The notes: generated from the letters alone by a model not told the origin. A DNA stretch of 64,000 nt from Kribbella catacumbae DSM 19601 (GCF_000372465.1 NZ_AQUZ01000038.1:18978-82977), one strand, 5' to 3'; positions 45,669 to 55,807 are shown, counted from the stretch's first letter. A program made the numbers and translations.

Positions 45669-46564
45669 ATCGCGGACGGGCCCGGGAAGCCTTGTGGGGG
45701 TACGCGTTCATCGCTCCCACCGGGCTGGGCATCGCGGTCTTCTATCTCTGGCCGGTCCTGCAGACCGCCTACTTCTCGCTCACCGAGTGGGGCGCGTTCG
45801 GCGGTCACACCTGGACCGGGCTCGACAACTACCGCCGGCTGGCCGACGATCCGGAGGTGGGCCGGGCCCTGGTCAATACGCTGACCTACACCGCGCTGGG
45901 CCTGCTCAGCATCCCGCTGGCGATCGGCTTCGCCGTCCTGCTCAATCGCAAGGGCATGCGGTTCGTCGGGCTCTATCGCACGTTGTTCTTCCTGCCCGTC
46001 GTCACGATGCCGGTCGCGATCGCGATGGTCTGGCGGTGGCTCTACAACGGCGACTACGGGCTGATCAACTACCTGCTGTCGCTGGTCGGCATCGACGGTC
46101 CGAACTGGGTGGCCGACCCGGCGACCGCGCTGTATGCACTGGTCGTGGTCGGCGTCTGGGCCAGTGTCGGCTACAACCTGATCATCTTCCTGGCCGGGCT
46201 CCAAGCGATCCCCAAGGAGTACTACGAGGCGGCGGCCATCGACGGAGCGGGCGGGTGGCGCCAGTTCTTCCATGTCACCTTGCCGCTGCTGTCACCGACC
46301 GCGTTCTTCGTCTCGGTCGTCTCCGTGATCGGTTCGCTGCAACTGTTCGACCTGGTCTATGTGATGGCGGGATCGGGCGCGGGTGCTCGGGCGAATCCGG
46401 CGTTCCCGCGGCTCCAGACCGTCGTCCAGTTGTTCTACGAGCGGGCCTTCGTCACCAACGATCGAGGCTATGCGGCGGCCATCGTGATGATGCTGCTGCT
46501 CCTGATCGTGGTGCTGACCGCCGCCCAGTTCCGGTTCCAGAAGAAGTGGGTGCACTATGCGTAG
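45665..46564 (+). CDS. Sugar ABC transporter permease (MalF/UgpA type)
   Basis: 299 residues with six TM helices. The MalF-type EAA loop is EYYEAAAIDGAGGWRQFFHV. Starts WGYAFIAPTGLGIAVFYLWP. ATG overlaps the stop of the binding-protein gene, and its own end overlaps the second permease by eight bases. The pair forms the channel for the imported sugar; the ATPase is not in this operon. Confidence 0.93.
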   Translation: MNRGRAREALWGYAFIAPTGLGIAVFYLWPVLQTAYFSLTEWGAFGGHTWTGLDNYRRLADDPEVGRALVNTLTYTALGLLSIPLAIGFAVLLNRKGMRFVGLYRTLFFLPVVTMPVAIAMVWRWLYNGDYGLINYLLSLVGIDGPNWVADPATALYALVVVGVWASVGYNLIIFLAGLQAIPKEYYEAAAIDGAGGWRQFFHVTLPLLSPTAFFVSVVSVIGSLQLFDLVYVMAGSGAGARANPAFPRLQTVVQLFYERAFVTNDRGYAAAIVMMLLLLIVVLTAAQFRFQKKWVHYA

Positions 46565-47366
46565 GAATCGCTACGTCCACACGATCCTGATCGCGTCGGC
46601 GCTGGCGATGGTCGCGCCGTTCTGCTGGCAGCTCATCACCTCGCTCAAGTCGTTGAGCAGTGCGACGTCTGTCCCGCCGTCGCTGCTGCCCGAGGGGCGA
46701 TGGGACAACTACAGCAGGGTTTTCGACGTCATTCCGTTCGGTCAGCAGTTCCTCAACACCGTGCTGATGGCCGGTTTGCGAACGATCGGGCAGGTGTTGT
46801 TCTGCTCGATGGCCGCCTATGCCTTCGCCCGGCTGCGCTTCCCCGGCCGGAACCTCCTCTTCGGCATCCTGCTGTCGGTGCTGATGGTTCCGCCGCAGCT
46901 GTTCATCATTCCGCAGTACCAGATCATGTCGTCGCTCGGCTGGCTCAACTCGCTGCAGGCGCTGGTCGTTCCGGGTCTGTTCAGCGCCTTCGGCGTCTTC
47001 CTGCTGCGCCAGTTCTTCCTCGGGCTGCCCAAGGAGCTCGAGGAGGCCGCGGCGATCGACGGCGCGGGACCGGTCCGGATCTACTGGTCGATCGTGCTGC
47101 CACTGGCCCGGCCGGGCCTGGTCGCCCTGTCGCTGCTCGTCCTGCTGTGGTCCTGGAACGACCTCTTCTGGCCGCTGGTGGTGAACACCGATCCCGGCAA
47201 GATGACGCTGTCCGCCGGTCTCGCCTCACTCCAGGGCCAGTTCCAGACCGACTATCCGGTGCTGATGGCCGGATCCTTGCTCGCCTCTCTGCCCATCATC
47301 GCGATCTTCACGCTGCTCCAACGTCAGTTCATCCAAGGAATCGCCACGTCCGGCATCAAAGGTTGA
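46557..47366 (+). CDS. Sugar ABC transporter permease (MalG/UgpE type)
   Basis: 269 residues, six TM helices, with EAA loop ELEEAAAIDGAGPVRIYWSI and the start VHTILIASALAMVAPFCWQL. Overlaps the first permease by eight bases. It ends with the usual QRQFIQGIATSGIKG tail. Partner of the MalF-type protein. Confidence 0.93.
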   Translation: MRRNRYVHTILIASALAMVAPFCWQLITSLKSLSSATSVPPSLLPEGRWDNYSRVFDVIPFGQQFLNTVLMAGLRTIGQVLFCSMAAYAFARLRFPGRNLLFGILLSVLMVPPQLFIIPQYQIMSSLGWLNSLQALVVPGLFSAFGVFLLRQFFLGLPKELEEAAAIDGAGPVRIYWSIVLPLARPGLVALSLLVLLWSWNDLFWPLVVNTDPGKMTLSAGLASLQGQFQTDYPVLMAGSLLASLPIIAIFTLLQRQFIQGIATSGIKG

Positions 47367-47392
47367 CCCATTCCCCCAGGAGGACTCCGCCC

Positions 47393-49129
47393 ATGAGGTC
47401 TCTCAAACTGCTCGCCGGCGTCGCCGCCGGAAGCCTGCTCGCCACCCTCACTGTCTCGCCACCTGCTTACGCCGCGATCAGCGGCCAGTCGGCGACCAAC
47501 ACCGCGACCACTGTCACCTACCAGTTCACCTACACCGGCGCGCCGCAGTTCGCGCGGACCTACATCGACACGGACCGAAGTACTTCGACCGGCTTCGCGC
47601 AGAGCGGGATCGGCGCCGACTACCTGCTGGAGAACGGAAACCTCTACCACCACAACGGCGGTGGCTGGAGCTGGACACTGGTCGGAGCCGTCACCTACTC
47701 GGCCACCGGCGGGGTCGCTCGATGGACGGTCGACCGCGCCGCTCTCGGCGAGATCGCGAGTCCGAACGACGCGGATCTCGTCTTCCAGGTCGAGAGCCCG
47801 CTGGAGACGTCGTCGAAGTACACGCACGTCTACAGCGGCGGCGGTGGGACAGGCGACGTGACCTACGCGGCGTCGGGTGACAACTTTGCCAATCCCGAGC
47901 GTGGGCTCTATCACCACACTGGGGACTGCGACAAGAACGACTTCGACCTGGCTGCCTTGCAGGGGTATCGCAGCAGTCAGGGCATCTCGTTGGTGATGTG
48001 TGTGTTCTACCTGGCGGAGTACAAGAACGGGCCGATCGGGCAGGCGGCGCTGGACCAGCTTCAGCAGCAACTCGCGACGGTCCGGGCGGCAGGGCTCAAG
48101 ATGATTCTGCGCTTCGCCTACACCACCTCGACCGCCGGCGATGACGCGCCGTTGGCCCGGGTCCAGTCCCACCTCGACCAGCTCGCGCCGTATCTCAGCG
48201 GCGGCAAGGACGTCATCTCCGTCATGCAAGCGGGCTTCATCGGCGCTTGGGGCGAGTGGTACTACACGCAGAACTTCGGTAACGCGGGCGTGATCAGCGC
48301 GGCTGACTGGGCCAATCGCAAGGCCGTCACCGACAAGCTCCTCAGCGTGCTGCCTTCGGACCGGATGGTCCAGCTCCGTACGCCGAAGCTCAAGCGGACG
48401 ATGTATTCGACCAGCCCGGTCCAGTCAGGGCAGGCCTACAACGGTTCGTCGCTGTCCAGGCTGGGACACCACAACGACTGCTTCCTGGCCAGCCCGGACG
48501 ACTTCGGTACCTACGAGAACACCGCGGTGGAGTACCCCTACCTGCAGTCGGACACCACCTACCTGGCGATGGGCGGCGAAACCTGTACGTCGAACCCGCC
48601 GCGATCCAGCTGCCCGACGGCGCTCACTGAACTCGCGCAGTTCCACTGGTCCTACCTCAACACCGACTATGAGCCGACCGTGCTCAACTCGTGGAACACC
48701 GGCGGCTGCCTTGCCGACGTGACCAAGCGACTCGGGTACCGCTTCACCTTGCAGACCAGCACTCTCCCAACCACCGCCACCCGAGGCGGCAGCCTGCCGG
48801 TGACGGTTGCCCTACGCAACGACGGCTTCGCCACGCCGTACAACCCGCACAGCGTCGAGCTCGTACTGCGCAATGCCTCCACCGGAGCCGTTCAGCGACT
48901 CCCCCTGACCACTGATCCCCGCCGCTGGACGGCCGGCTCGACGACCACGCTCTCCCAGACCCTCACCATCCCCACCAACCTCGCGACGGGCACCTACGCC
49001 GTACTCCTCAACCTGCCCGACCCGAACCTGTCCGCTCGCCCCGAGTACTCCGTCCGCTTCGCGAACCAGGGCACCTGGGAGTCGTCGACCGGCATGAACT
49101 CGCTGCTGCGCACCATCACCATCAGCTAG
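47393..49129 (+). CDS. Secreted DUF4874/DUF4832-type protein, putative glycosidase, long form
   Basis: 578 residues. Sec signal (MRSLKLLAGVAAGSLLATLT, cleaved near AYA). A beta-sandwich module of about 120 residues precedes the TIM-barrel-like DUF4874 region (DNFANPERGLYHHTGDCDKN, VISVMQAGFIGAWGEWYYTQ) and the DUF4832 part (LGHHNDCFLASPDDFGTYEN, FHWSYLNTDYEP), then a C-terminal beta module. Glu/Asp residues at GEWYY suggest a hydrolase, but activity of this family is unproven as far as I can tell. ATG 47393 follows AGGAGGA. Cotranscribed with the transporter. Confidence 0.82.
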   Translation: MRSLKLLAGVAAGSLLATLTVSPPAYAAISGQSATNTATTVTYQFTYTGAPQFARTYIDTDRSTSTGFAQSGIGADYLLENGNLYHHNGGGWSWTLVGAVTYSATGGVARWTVDRAALGEIASPNDADLVFQVESPLETSSKYTHVYSGGGGTGDVTYAASGDNFANPERGLYHHTGDCDKNDFDLAALQGYRSSQGISLVMCVFYLAEYKNGPIGQAALDQLQQQLATVRAAGLKMILRFAYTTSTAGDDAPLARVQSHLDQLAPYLSGGKDVISVMQAGFIGAWGEWYYTQNFGNAGVISAADWANRKAVTDKLLSVLPSDRMVQLRTPKLKRTMYSTSPVQSGQAYNGSSLSRLGHHNDCFLASPDDFGTYENTAVEYPYLQSDTTYLAMGGETCTSNPPRSSCPTALTELAQFHWSYLNTDYEPTVLNSWNTGGCLADVTKRLGYRFTLQTSTLPTTATRGGSLPVTVALRNDGFATPYNPHSVELVLRNASTGAVQRLPLTTDPRRWTAGSTTTLSQTLTIPTNLATGTYAVLLNLPDPNLSARPEYSVRFANQGTWESSTGMNSLLRTITIS

Positions 49130-49143
49130 CCAAGGAGACCATC

Positions 49144-50649
49144 GTGAAACGGCTCATCGCTGCGATCGCCCTGATCGGCCTGACCTTGCCGACCCAGGTC
49201 GCCGTTGCCGACAGCAACAGTTCGGCAACGACCCGGACCTACCCGCCGACCACCGACGTGATCGCCAACCAGGAACGCGGCTTCTACCACCACACCGAGA
49301 CGCACTACCTGGCCGACGGTACCGGCTACACACCACTCGACCAGGCGACGCTGCGCACCTTCCGCACCCAGGAGAACATCACCCAGATCCTCCGGGTGTT
49401 CTACCTGGAGAAGTTCGCCGGCCAGGACGTGATCGACAAGGCGTACCTGGAGAAGGTCCGCGCCGACTTCGGCATCATCCGTGCCGCCGGCGTGAAGGCG
49501 ATCGTCCGGTTCGCCTACGCCAAACCGCCCGGCTGGCCACCGACCACGCCGTACGGCGATGCGCCGCTGACCCGAGTGCTCAAGCACATCGACCAGCTGA
49601 AGCCGATCCTGCGGGCGAACTCCGACGTCATCGCCGTCGTCCAGTCCGGTTTCGTCGGGCTGTGGGGAGAGGGCTACTACACCGACCACTTCTCCGACCC
49701 TGCCGACCCGAGCATCGTCACCGACCAGAACTGGGCCGACCGCCGGGCAGTGAACGATGCGCTGCTCCGCGCTCTCCCCGCCGACCGGATGGTCCAGGTG
49801 CGCACGCCGTACATGAAGCAACGCATGTTCGGCGTCCCGACCGGTACCGCGGGAGGGCTCAGCGCGGATCAGGCGTACGACGGATCGCCGGTCGCGCGGG
49901 TGGGGCACCACAACGACTGCTTCCTGGCCAGCCCGGACGACTTCGGCACGTACCTCAGCGATCCGATCGAGCTCGACAAGGAGTTCGTCGCGCAGGACAG
50001 CAACTACCTGCCTCAGGGCGGCGAGACCTGTGCCGTCAACTCACCACGGTCGGACTGGCCATCGGCGTCCGCGGAGATGGCGAGGCTTCACTTCTCCTAT
50101 CTGAACACCGACTACAACCAGGACGTGCTGACCACCTGGGGCGACGGCATCACCACCGCCAAGCGGGAGCTCGGCTACCGACTCGCCCTTGCGAAGGGGA
50201 CCTTCACCAACACCACCCGCCCACGCGGCGCTGTCTCGGTCAGCCTCGACGTGCGCAACGACGGCTGGGCCGCTCCCTACAACCCACGCCAGGTCCAGCT
50301 GATCTTCCAAGGTGACAAGCACACCTACGGCGTGACTTTGCCGGCCGACGCACGGCACTGGGCCCCCGGAACGACGACAACCGTCGCCCAGAAGGTCTGC
50401 GCTCCGGCCATCCCAGGCAGCTACCGACTCCTACTCAACCTCGCCGACCCGGCACCCCGCCTGCACTCGACCGCGACCCTTCCCGGCTCCACAGAGACCT
50501 ACAACTCGGCGTACGCGATCCGTCTGGCCAACGCCAACACCTGGCAACCCACCACCGGCTACAACAACCTCAATCACACCGTGACAGTCACCCCCACCGC
50601 CCACGGCACCAACTGCGGCGGCCTCCCCACTCCACACCTCATCCACTAG
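49144..50649 (+). CDS. Secreted DUF4874/DUF4832-type protein, short form (paralog)
   Basis: 501 residues, paralog of the gene just upstream but without its N-terminal beta-sandwich. Sec signal MKRLIAAIALIGLTLPTQVA. Core motifs repeat: NQERGFYHHTETHYLADGTG, VQSGFVGLWGEGYYTDHF, VGHHNDCFLASPDDFGTY, LHFSYLNTDYNQ. Starts at GTG 49144, 14 bases after the first copy and with AAGGAGA upstream. The conserved H-H-N-D-C-F-L-A-S-P-D-D block in both suggests a shared catalytic or binding core. Last gene of the operon. Confidence 0.82.
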   Translation: MKRLIAAIALIGLTLPTQVAVADSNSSATTRTYPPTTDVIANQERGFYHHTETHYLADGTGYTPLDQATLRTFRTQENITQILRVFYLEKFAGQDVIDKAYLEKVRADFGIIRAAGVKAIVRFAYAKPPGWPPTTPYGDAPLTRVLKHIDQLKPILRANSDVIAVVQSGFVGLWGEGYYTDHFSDPADPSIVTDQNWADRRAVNDALLRALPADRMVQVRTPYMKQRMFGVPTGTAGGLSADQAYDGSPVARVGHHNDCFLASPDDFGTYLSDPIELDKEFVAQDSNYLPQGGETCAVNSPRSDWPSASAEMARLHFSYLNTDYNQDVLTTWGDGITTAKRELGYRLALAKGTFTNTTRPRGAVSVSLDVRNDGWAAPYNPRQVQLIFQGDKHTYGVTLPADARHWAPGTTTTVAQKVCAPAIPGSYRLLLNLADPAPRLHSTATLPGSTETYNSAYAIRLANANTWQPTTGYNNLNHTVTVTPTAHGTNCGGLPTPHLIH

Positions 50650-50931
50650 CCCCAAGCCAACCGCAGCCAAGGGGCACGGAAGGCGAAAGCGCGGACCGCT
50701 GCGCACGCACCACCCGGCACCGATCTCCCGACACGCCGGGGGAAGCGCTTGCTGGCCGGAGGTGGGTATGCGCGGGCACCCAGACCCTCCCGGCGTTGCA
50801 CCCCAGCGCCGCGCGGGTCCGGCCAGCGCGGCGACTTTGGGCACCCGCCAGCCACTCGATCTCCGGGCGGGCGGCTGACGGGTGCTCAAGGTTGCGCTTC
50901 AGTCCTGCTGCTTGGGCGACCCTTTCGAAAC
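50650..50931. repeat. Intergenic region with inverted repeats
   Basis: Gap of 282 bp between convergent transcription units. A 10-bp inverted repeat GCTGGCCGGA (50751-50760) / TCCGGCCAGC (50818-50827) encloses GC-rich sequence with further small pairs (two copies of GGGCACCC at 50774-50781 and 50840-50847). A terminator for the sugar operon or a structured RNA is possible; frames here look like noise. Confidence 0.35.
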
Positions 50932-52647
50932 TCAGGGGTGGAGTTCGGGTGTTTGGGAGAGGTTCCAGTACGTGGCGTAGGGGCCGGCCTGGTGGAGGAG
51001 ATCGTCGTGGGTGCCTTGTTCCGCGATGTGGCCGGCGGCTAGGAAGATGACGTGGTCGGCGCGCCGGACGGTTCGCATCCGGTGCGCCACCATCACCACA
51101 GTGCGGCCTGCCATCAGGCGTTCGATACCTTCGTGGACGGCTGCCTCGTTCACTGGGTCGAGCGCGGAGGTCACCTCGTCCAGCAGCACGATCGGCGCGT
51201 TCTTCAGCAGGGCTCGCGCGATCGAGACCCGCTGGCGCTCGCCACCCGACAGCAGCGCGCCGCCTTCGCCGACGTTCGTCGCCCAGCCGCCGGGCAAGCG
51301 CTCGATCACGTCATCCAACTGCGCAGCGGTCGCCGCCGCCCGTACTTCGGCATCGTCCGCGTCGGGCCGGCCGAGACGCACGTTCTCCTCGATCGTGCCG
51401 TCGAAGAGGTAGACATCCTGGAAGACGATGGCGAACTGGGCCATCAACGCTTCGGTGCTGATCTCCCGCACGTCCACACCGCCCACCCGGACCGCTCCCG
51501 CATCGACGTCGTAGAACCGCGCGAGCAACTGCAGCAAGGTGCTCTTGCCCGCACCCGACGGCCCGACGACGGCCAGCCGCCGTCCCGCCGGTACGGAGAA
51601 CGACACGTCGTCGATCACTGTGCGATCGCCGTGCCGGAAGGTGACGGAGTCGAACTCCAGATCATGGCGTTCCGGCTGGATCGGCTCGCTGGGCTCCGGA
51701 AGCGGCTCGGTACGCAGTACGGCATCGAGCCTGGCCAGCACGGAACGGGCGCCGCGGAGCTGACCGGCGAATTCCGCCAGCGACAGCACCGGATCCGCGC
51801 AGCGGGCGGCCAGGACGAGGATCGTCAGAACCTCCGCCGCACCGATGTTCCCGCCGAGCGCGAGATAGGTGCCCAGGACAAGCAACCCGGTGAACATCGC
51901 TTGCACCGCAAGCGTCAGGCCCACGATGCCGGGCAACGCCGACAGCGTTGTACGCCGGGACGCGCGCTGGACTTCCTGCAGCGAATCGTCAAGCAGCTTG
52001 AAGCGTTCGGCGGTCCGGCCGCCGGCCCGCAGTACCGGTTGGGCTTGGAGGTACTCGACCACCCGCGCGGTGGCCTCGTTGTCGCGTTCGGCGCGATCCG
52101 CATCGGTGGCGGCCATCGAGCGTCCCGTCCGAACCTGGATCGCGGCCACGACCGGTACGGCGGCCAGCGCGGCCAACCCCAGTTGCCAGTTGAAGGCGAG
52201 CATCACGGCCACGATCGTCAAGGGAGTCACGGCAGCGGAGATGAACGGCGACAGCAGATGTGCGATCACACCCATCGCTTGCAGAACACCGCGACCCGCG
52301 AGCACGGACAACTGCCCGACGCGGCCGGTGCTGTACCAGCCGATGGGCAAGCGGGCCAGGTGATCGCCGAGCCGGTGGTACATCCCGCGGAGCAATGTGG
52401 TTCCGACCCGGAAGCCGGACAGATCGCTGCTGTACCGCAGAGTCGCGTAGATCGCGACGGCAACCCCAAACGCGATCAGCCACGGCCATGCGTCCGCCGG
52501 CTCGCTGCCGAACAGCGCCCGCAGGACGGGGACCAGGAATGCGTAGGACAGGCCTTCGGCGATCGCGGTCACCGTCATCAGGGCCAAAGTGCGACGTACC
52601 GGCCGGGCGTATTCATGGCCCAGCACCCGTAGCAGCAGTCGAATCAT
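50932..52647 (-). CDS. ABC exporter half-transporter, second in operon
   Basis: 571 residues. TM domain with about six helices (residues 15-300), then ATPase with Walker A VVGPSGAGKSTLLQLLARFY, signature LLSGGERQRVSIARALLKNA and Walker B IVLLDEVTSALDP. A fused exporter half that would pair with the preceding gene product as a heterodimer, as in the siderophore- and lipid-associated IrtAB/YbtPQ-like group. ATG 52647 overlaps the stop of the partner gene by four bases. Substrate unknown. Confidence 0.92.
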   Translation of the reverse strand: MIRLLLRVLGHEYARPVRRTLALMTVTAIAEGLSYAFLVPVLRALFGSEPADAWPWLIAFGVAVAIYATLRYSSDLSGFRVGTTLLRGMYHRLGDHLARLPIGWYSTGRVGQLSVLAGRGVLQAMGVIAHLLSPFISAAVTPLTIVAVMLAFNWQLGLAALAAVPVVAAIQVRTGRSMAATDADRAERDNEATARVVEYLQAQPVLRAGGRTAERFKLLDDSLQEVQRASRRTTLSALPGIVGLTLAVQAMFTGLLVLGTYLALGGNIGAAEVLTILVLAARCADPVLSLAEFAGQLRGARSVLARLDAVLRTEPLPEPSEPIQPERHDLEFDSVTFRHGDRTVIDDVSFSVPAGRRLAVVGPSGAGKSTLLQLLARFYDVDAGAVRVGGVDVREISTEALMAQFAIVFQDVYLFDGTIEENVRLGRPDADDAEVRAAATAAQLDDVIERLPGGWATNVGEGGALLSGGERQRVSIARALLKNAPIVLLDEVTSALDPVNEAAVHEGIERLMAGRTVVMVAHRMRTVRRADHVIFLAAGHIAEQGTHDDLLHQAGPYATYWNLSQTPELHP

Positions 52648-54371
52648 CGGGCCTCTTCTCCTTGCCGTGCTCCGTCGTTGGATCGCCAGAACGCGGCGAA
52701 CTTTCCGTTCTGGGTCAGTAGTTCGGCCGGGCTGCCGCGCTCGACGATCGAGCCGTTCTCGAGCATCACGACGGTGTCGGCGTCGGCGATCGTCTCCAGC
52801 CGATGCGCGATGACCAGAATCGTCCGCTCCCCCGCCAACGTGGCCAGCGCTCGGCGTACCGCCTCTTCGGTCTGTGGGTCAGCGAAGGCAGTCGCCTCGT
52901 CGAGCACCAGCACGGGCGCGTCGGCGAGCAGCGCGCGAGCGATCGAGATCCGCTGGGCCTCACCGCCGGACAGGCTGGTCTCTTGGTTGAGCACCGTGTC
53001 GTAGCCGCGGGGCAGTTCGAGGATCCGCTCGTGGATGTTGGCCAGCCGGGCGGCGTCGACCACGTCAGCGAGGGAGGCCCGCGGCACGGCCAGGGCGATG
53101 TTGTCCGCGACCGACGCGCGCAGCAAACGCACATCCTGGAAGACGAAGGAGACCATCCGGTAGAGCTCGCGGCTGCCGATTTCCCGCAGATCGACACCGC
53201 CCAGAACGACCGAGCCTTGGGTTGGATCGAAGAACCGCGGCAAGAGCTGAACCAGCGTGGACTTCCCGCTCCCCGACGGTCCCACGATCGCGGTGACCGT
53301 CCCCGGCTCGAGCACCAGGTCGATGCCACGCAGTACCTCGTGATCGGCCTCGTAGCCGAACCGGACGTCACGCAGTTCCACTCGGTGCCCGTGCGGTGCG
53401 ACCGGACGAGCAGGCTGTGGCAGCGACTCCACGTCGAGCACGTCCTGGATCCGCCCGACCGCGCGCCGGGCGGCCTGCATCTCGTCGAAACCGTGCCCTA
53501 GCGCGGCTACCGGAGCGGTCAGCCCCAGCCCCAGCAGCAAGAAAGGCAAGAGGTCAGCCGGGGCCAGCGAGCCGGTGGTGATCAGACTTGCACCGCCGAT
53601 CAGCACGACCAGCAGGACGAACGGCGGCGACAGCGCGAGCTGCATCCCCGCGGCGATCCCGGAGATGCCGCGCACCCAGCGGTAGAAGATGGCCACGAAC
53701 TCGTCCGTGGCCTTGAGGAACTTGTGGTGAGCGCGCCCGGATCCACCGAACGCCTTCACCACGGAGATCCCTTGCACGAACTCGACGACCGAGCTCGAGA
53801 TCCGCCCCATCGCCGCGTCGAACTCCTCCTGCTCGCGCTGCCGCGTCGGGGTCATCATCAGCGGCACCAGCGCCACCGCCAGCAGCACCGGGAGCAGGGT
53901 GATCAACGTGAGCCGCCAATCGATGCTGAACAGGTAGATCAGCGACACCAGCGGTACGACGAAGGCGGAGACGAGTTCGCCGGGCGTGTGGGCGATGAAC
54001 GGGTGGACAGCACTCACGTCCTCGCCCACGACCTTCGCCAGCTCGCCGGTCCGACGCCGGGAGAACCAGCCGATCGGCACGCTTCCCAGCCGCGTGGCCA
54101 GTTGCCGGCGGAACGACAGCTGTACGCGGTCGTCGAGAAGATGCCCGATTCCGGACGACACGGCCGTGAACAGCAGCCGGACGAACAGACCGGCCGCGCC
54201 CGCGATCACGGCGTACCAGGCCTGGCTGTCATCGATCGGGCCGGGCGACAACAAGATGCGGCCCAGCTCGACGACCGCCAGCAGCGGCGCGAGACCCGCG
54301 ACGGCGCCGATGACCTGGAAGATCACGACCGCGGCGAAGCTCAGTCGATAAGGACGAAGCAACTCCCTCAT
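52644..54371 (-). CDS. ABC exporter half-transporter, first in operon
   Basis: 575 residues, same layout: six TM helices, then Walker A IVGPSGSGKSTLVQLLPRFF, signature SLSGGEAQRISIARALLADA and Walker B VLVLDEATAFADP. The signature has Ala-Gln where the partner has Arg-Gln, and the switch His is present (IVIAHRLETI). ATG 54371 overlaps the MFS stop by four bases, so all three genes are translationally coupled and probably form one efflux function. Confidence 0.92.
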   Translation of the reverse strand: MRELLRPYRLSFAAVVIFQVIGAVAGLAPLLAVVELGRILLSPGPIDDSQAWYAVIAGAAGLFVRLLFTAVSSGIGHLLDDRVQLSFRRQLATRLGSVPIGWFSRRRTGELAKVVGEDVSAVHPFIAHTPGELVSAFVVPLVSLIYLFSIDWRLTLITLLPVLLAVALVPLMMTPTRQREQEEFDAAMGRISSSVVEFVQGISVVKAFGGSGRAHHKFLKATDEFVAIFYRWVRGISGIAAGMQLALSPPFVLLVVLIGGASLITTGSLAPADLLPFLLLGLGLTAPVAALGHGFDEMQAARRAVGRIQDVLDVESLPQPARPVAPHGHRVELRDVRFGYEADHEVLRGIDLVLEPGTVTAIVGPSGSGKSTLVQLLPRFFDPTQGSVVLGGVDLREIGSRELYRMVSFVFQDVRLLRASVADNIALAVPRASLADVVDAARLANIHERILELPRGYDTVLNQETSLSGGEAQRISIARALLADAPVLVLDEATAFADPQTEEAVRRALATLAGERTILVIAHRLETIADADTVVMLENGSIVERGSPAELLTQNGKFAAFWRSNDGARQGEEAR

Positions 54372-55807
54372 CGGCTGCTCACCATCTGCTCTGCTTCTCT
54401 GCTCGTACTGCGCAGAACTGTGAATGCGATGACAACAGCGCCGACCAGCAGCACGGCACCAAGCCGCAGGCCAAGCGCATACCCGTCGTTGAGCGCCTCA
54501 GCCGTCCCTCCCCCACCCGTACGCCGATGCGCAGCGGTCCCCAGCACAGCCAATCCGAGCGAAGCGCCGATCTGCCGCGAGCTGGCCAGCAACCCAGAGG
54601 CGGTGCCCGTCTCGTGCGGCGCGACCCCGAGCGTGGCGATGGACACGACCGGCCCGAGGCACAGCCCGATTCCCACGCTGGTGACGATCGACGGGCCGAG
54701 CACGTCGACGAGGAAGGACCCGTCGGCGCTGATCAGCCCGAACCAGGCGAACCCGGCCGCGGTCAGCAGCCCGCCGCCGACCAGCAGCGTCCGGGGATCG
54801 ACCCGGTAGCCGAGCTTGACGGCGAGAACGGCCCCGGCAACCACGCCGAGCGCGAACGGAAGGAACTCGAACCCGGTCGCGGCCGGGCCGGTCCCGAGCA
54901 CCCGCTGGAGGTAGAGGGAAGCGAAATAGAAGGCCGACGTCATCGCAGCACCGAGCAGGAGGTTGAAGCCGTTGGCGCCCGCGACCGCACGGTTGGTGAA
55001 CAGGCCGAGCCGGATCAGCGGATCGCGGGTGGTGGTCCGCTCGACGTAGATGAACCCGGCCAGCAGCACGACGGCGATCGCCAAGGTCGCCCAGGTGACC
55101 AGCGACGTCCACGAGTGCCGGTCGGTGCGGAGGACGCCGAACACGAACAGGGTCATGCCCGCCGTGGCCAGGATGGCACCCAGCACGTCTGGGCGCCCGC
55201 GGCGTACGGCAGGCGGATCGGTGGCGACGCTGCGCCAGGCCAGGGCCAGCGCGCCTGCAGCCATCGGCACGTTCACGAACATCAACCAGCGCCAACTGGC
55301 GTACTCAGTGAGCAGGCCGCCGATCAGGACGCCGAGCGCGCCGCCGGCGGCATTCGTCGCACTCCAGACGCCGAAGGCCCGGACCCGGGCCTTGCCGGCC
55401 GGAAACGTTGCGGTCAGCAACGACAGCGCGGCCGGAGCGAGCGCGGCGGCACCGACGCCCTGAGCCGCCCGGGCGGCGACGAGGTGACCGGCCACCTGGG
55501 CGAACCCGCCGGCGAGAGAGGCGAGGCCGAAGACCGCGAGCCCGAACAGCAGCACCCGCTTGCGGCCGTACCGATCGGCGAGCTTGCCGCCCAGCAGGAG
55601 CAGCCCTCCGAAGGTGAGGGCGTAGGCGTGGATCACCCAGGTCAGGCCCACCTCGCTGAAGCCGAGGGCGACCGCGATCTGTGGAAGTCCAAGGTTCACC
55701 ACCGACAGATCCAGCGACACCATGAACTGCACTACGGCCACCGCGGCGAGGATCAGGCCTGGCCGGGTGCCTCGGGCGACTGACTTTTCGAACTTGTTCC
55801 GGAACAT
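54368..55807 (-). CDS. MFS transporter, DHA2-type drug exporter
   Basis: 479 residues with about 14 TM helices. Motifs: FMVSLDLSVVNLGLPQIAVA (first helix, with the conserved Asp), loop GGKLADRYGRKRVLLFGLAV, motif C region AAGGALGVLIGGLLTEYASW. It would export a drug or small lipid-like compound using the proton gradient. The ATG at 55807 lies inside the palindromes of the divergent promoter, and no ribosome site precedes it, so the message may be leaderless. Confidence 0.92.
   Translation of the reverse strand: MFRNKFEKSVARGTRPGLILAAVAVVQFMVSLDLSVVNLGLPQIAVALGFSEVGLTWVIHAYALTFGGLLLLGGKLADRYGRKRVLLFGLAVFGLASLAGGFAQVAGHLVAARAAQGVGAAALAPAALSLLTATFPAGKARVRAFGVWSATNAAGGALGVLIGGLLTEYASWRWLMFVNVPMAAGALALAWRSVATDPPAVRRGRPDVLGAILATAGMTLFVFGVLRTDRHSWTSLVTWATLAIAVVLLAGFIYVERTTTRDPLIRLGLFTNRAVAGANGFNLLLGAAMTSAFYFASLYLQRVLGTGPAATGFEFLPFALGVVAGAVLAVKLGYRVDPRTLLVGGGLLTAAGFAWFGLISADGSFLVDVLGPSIVTSVGIGLCLGPVVSIATLGVAPHETGTASGLLASSRQIGASLGLAVLGTAAHRRTGGGGTAEALNDGYALGLRLGAVLLVGAVVIAFTVLRSTSREAEQMVSSR

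Noticed and set aside
46700..47392. Upstream extension of the first DUF4874/DUF4832 frame
   Set aside because: It overlaps the MalG-type permease in another frame; AGGAGGA and the signal peptide place the start at 47393.
51052..52632. Long plus-strand frame over the ABC exporter gene
   Set aside because: Antisense of a clear ABC transporter with all motifs.
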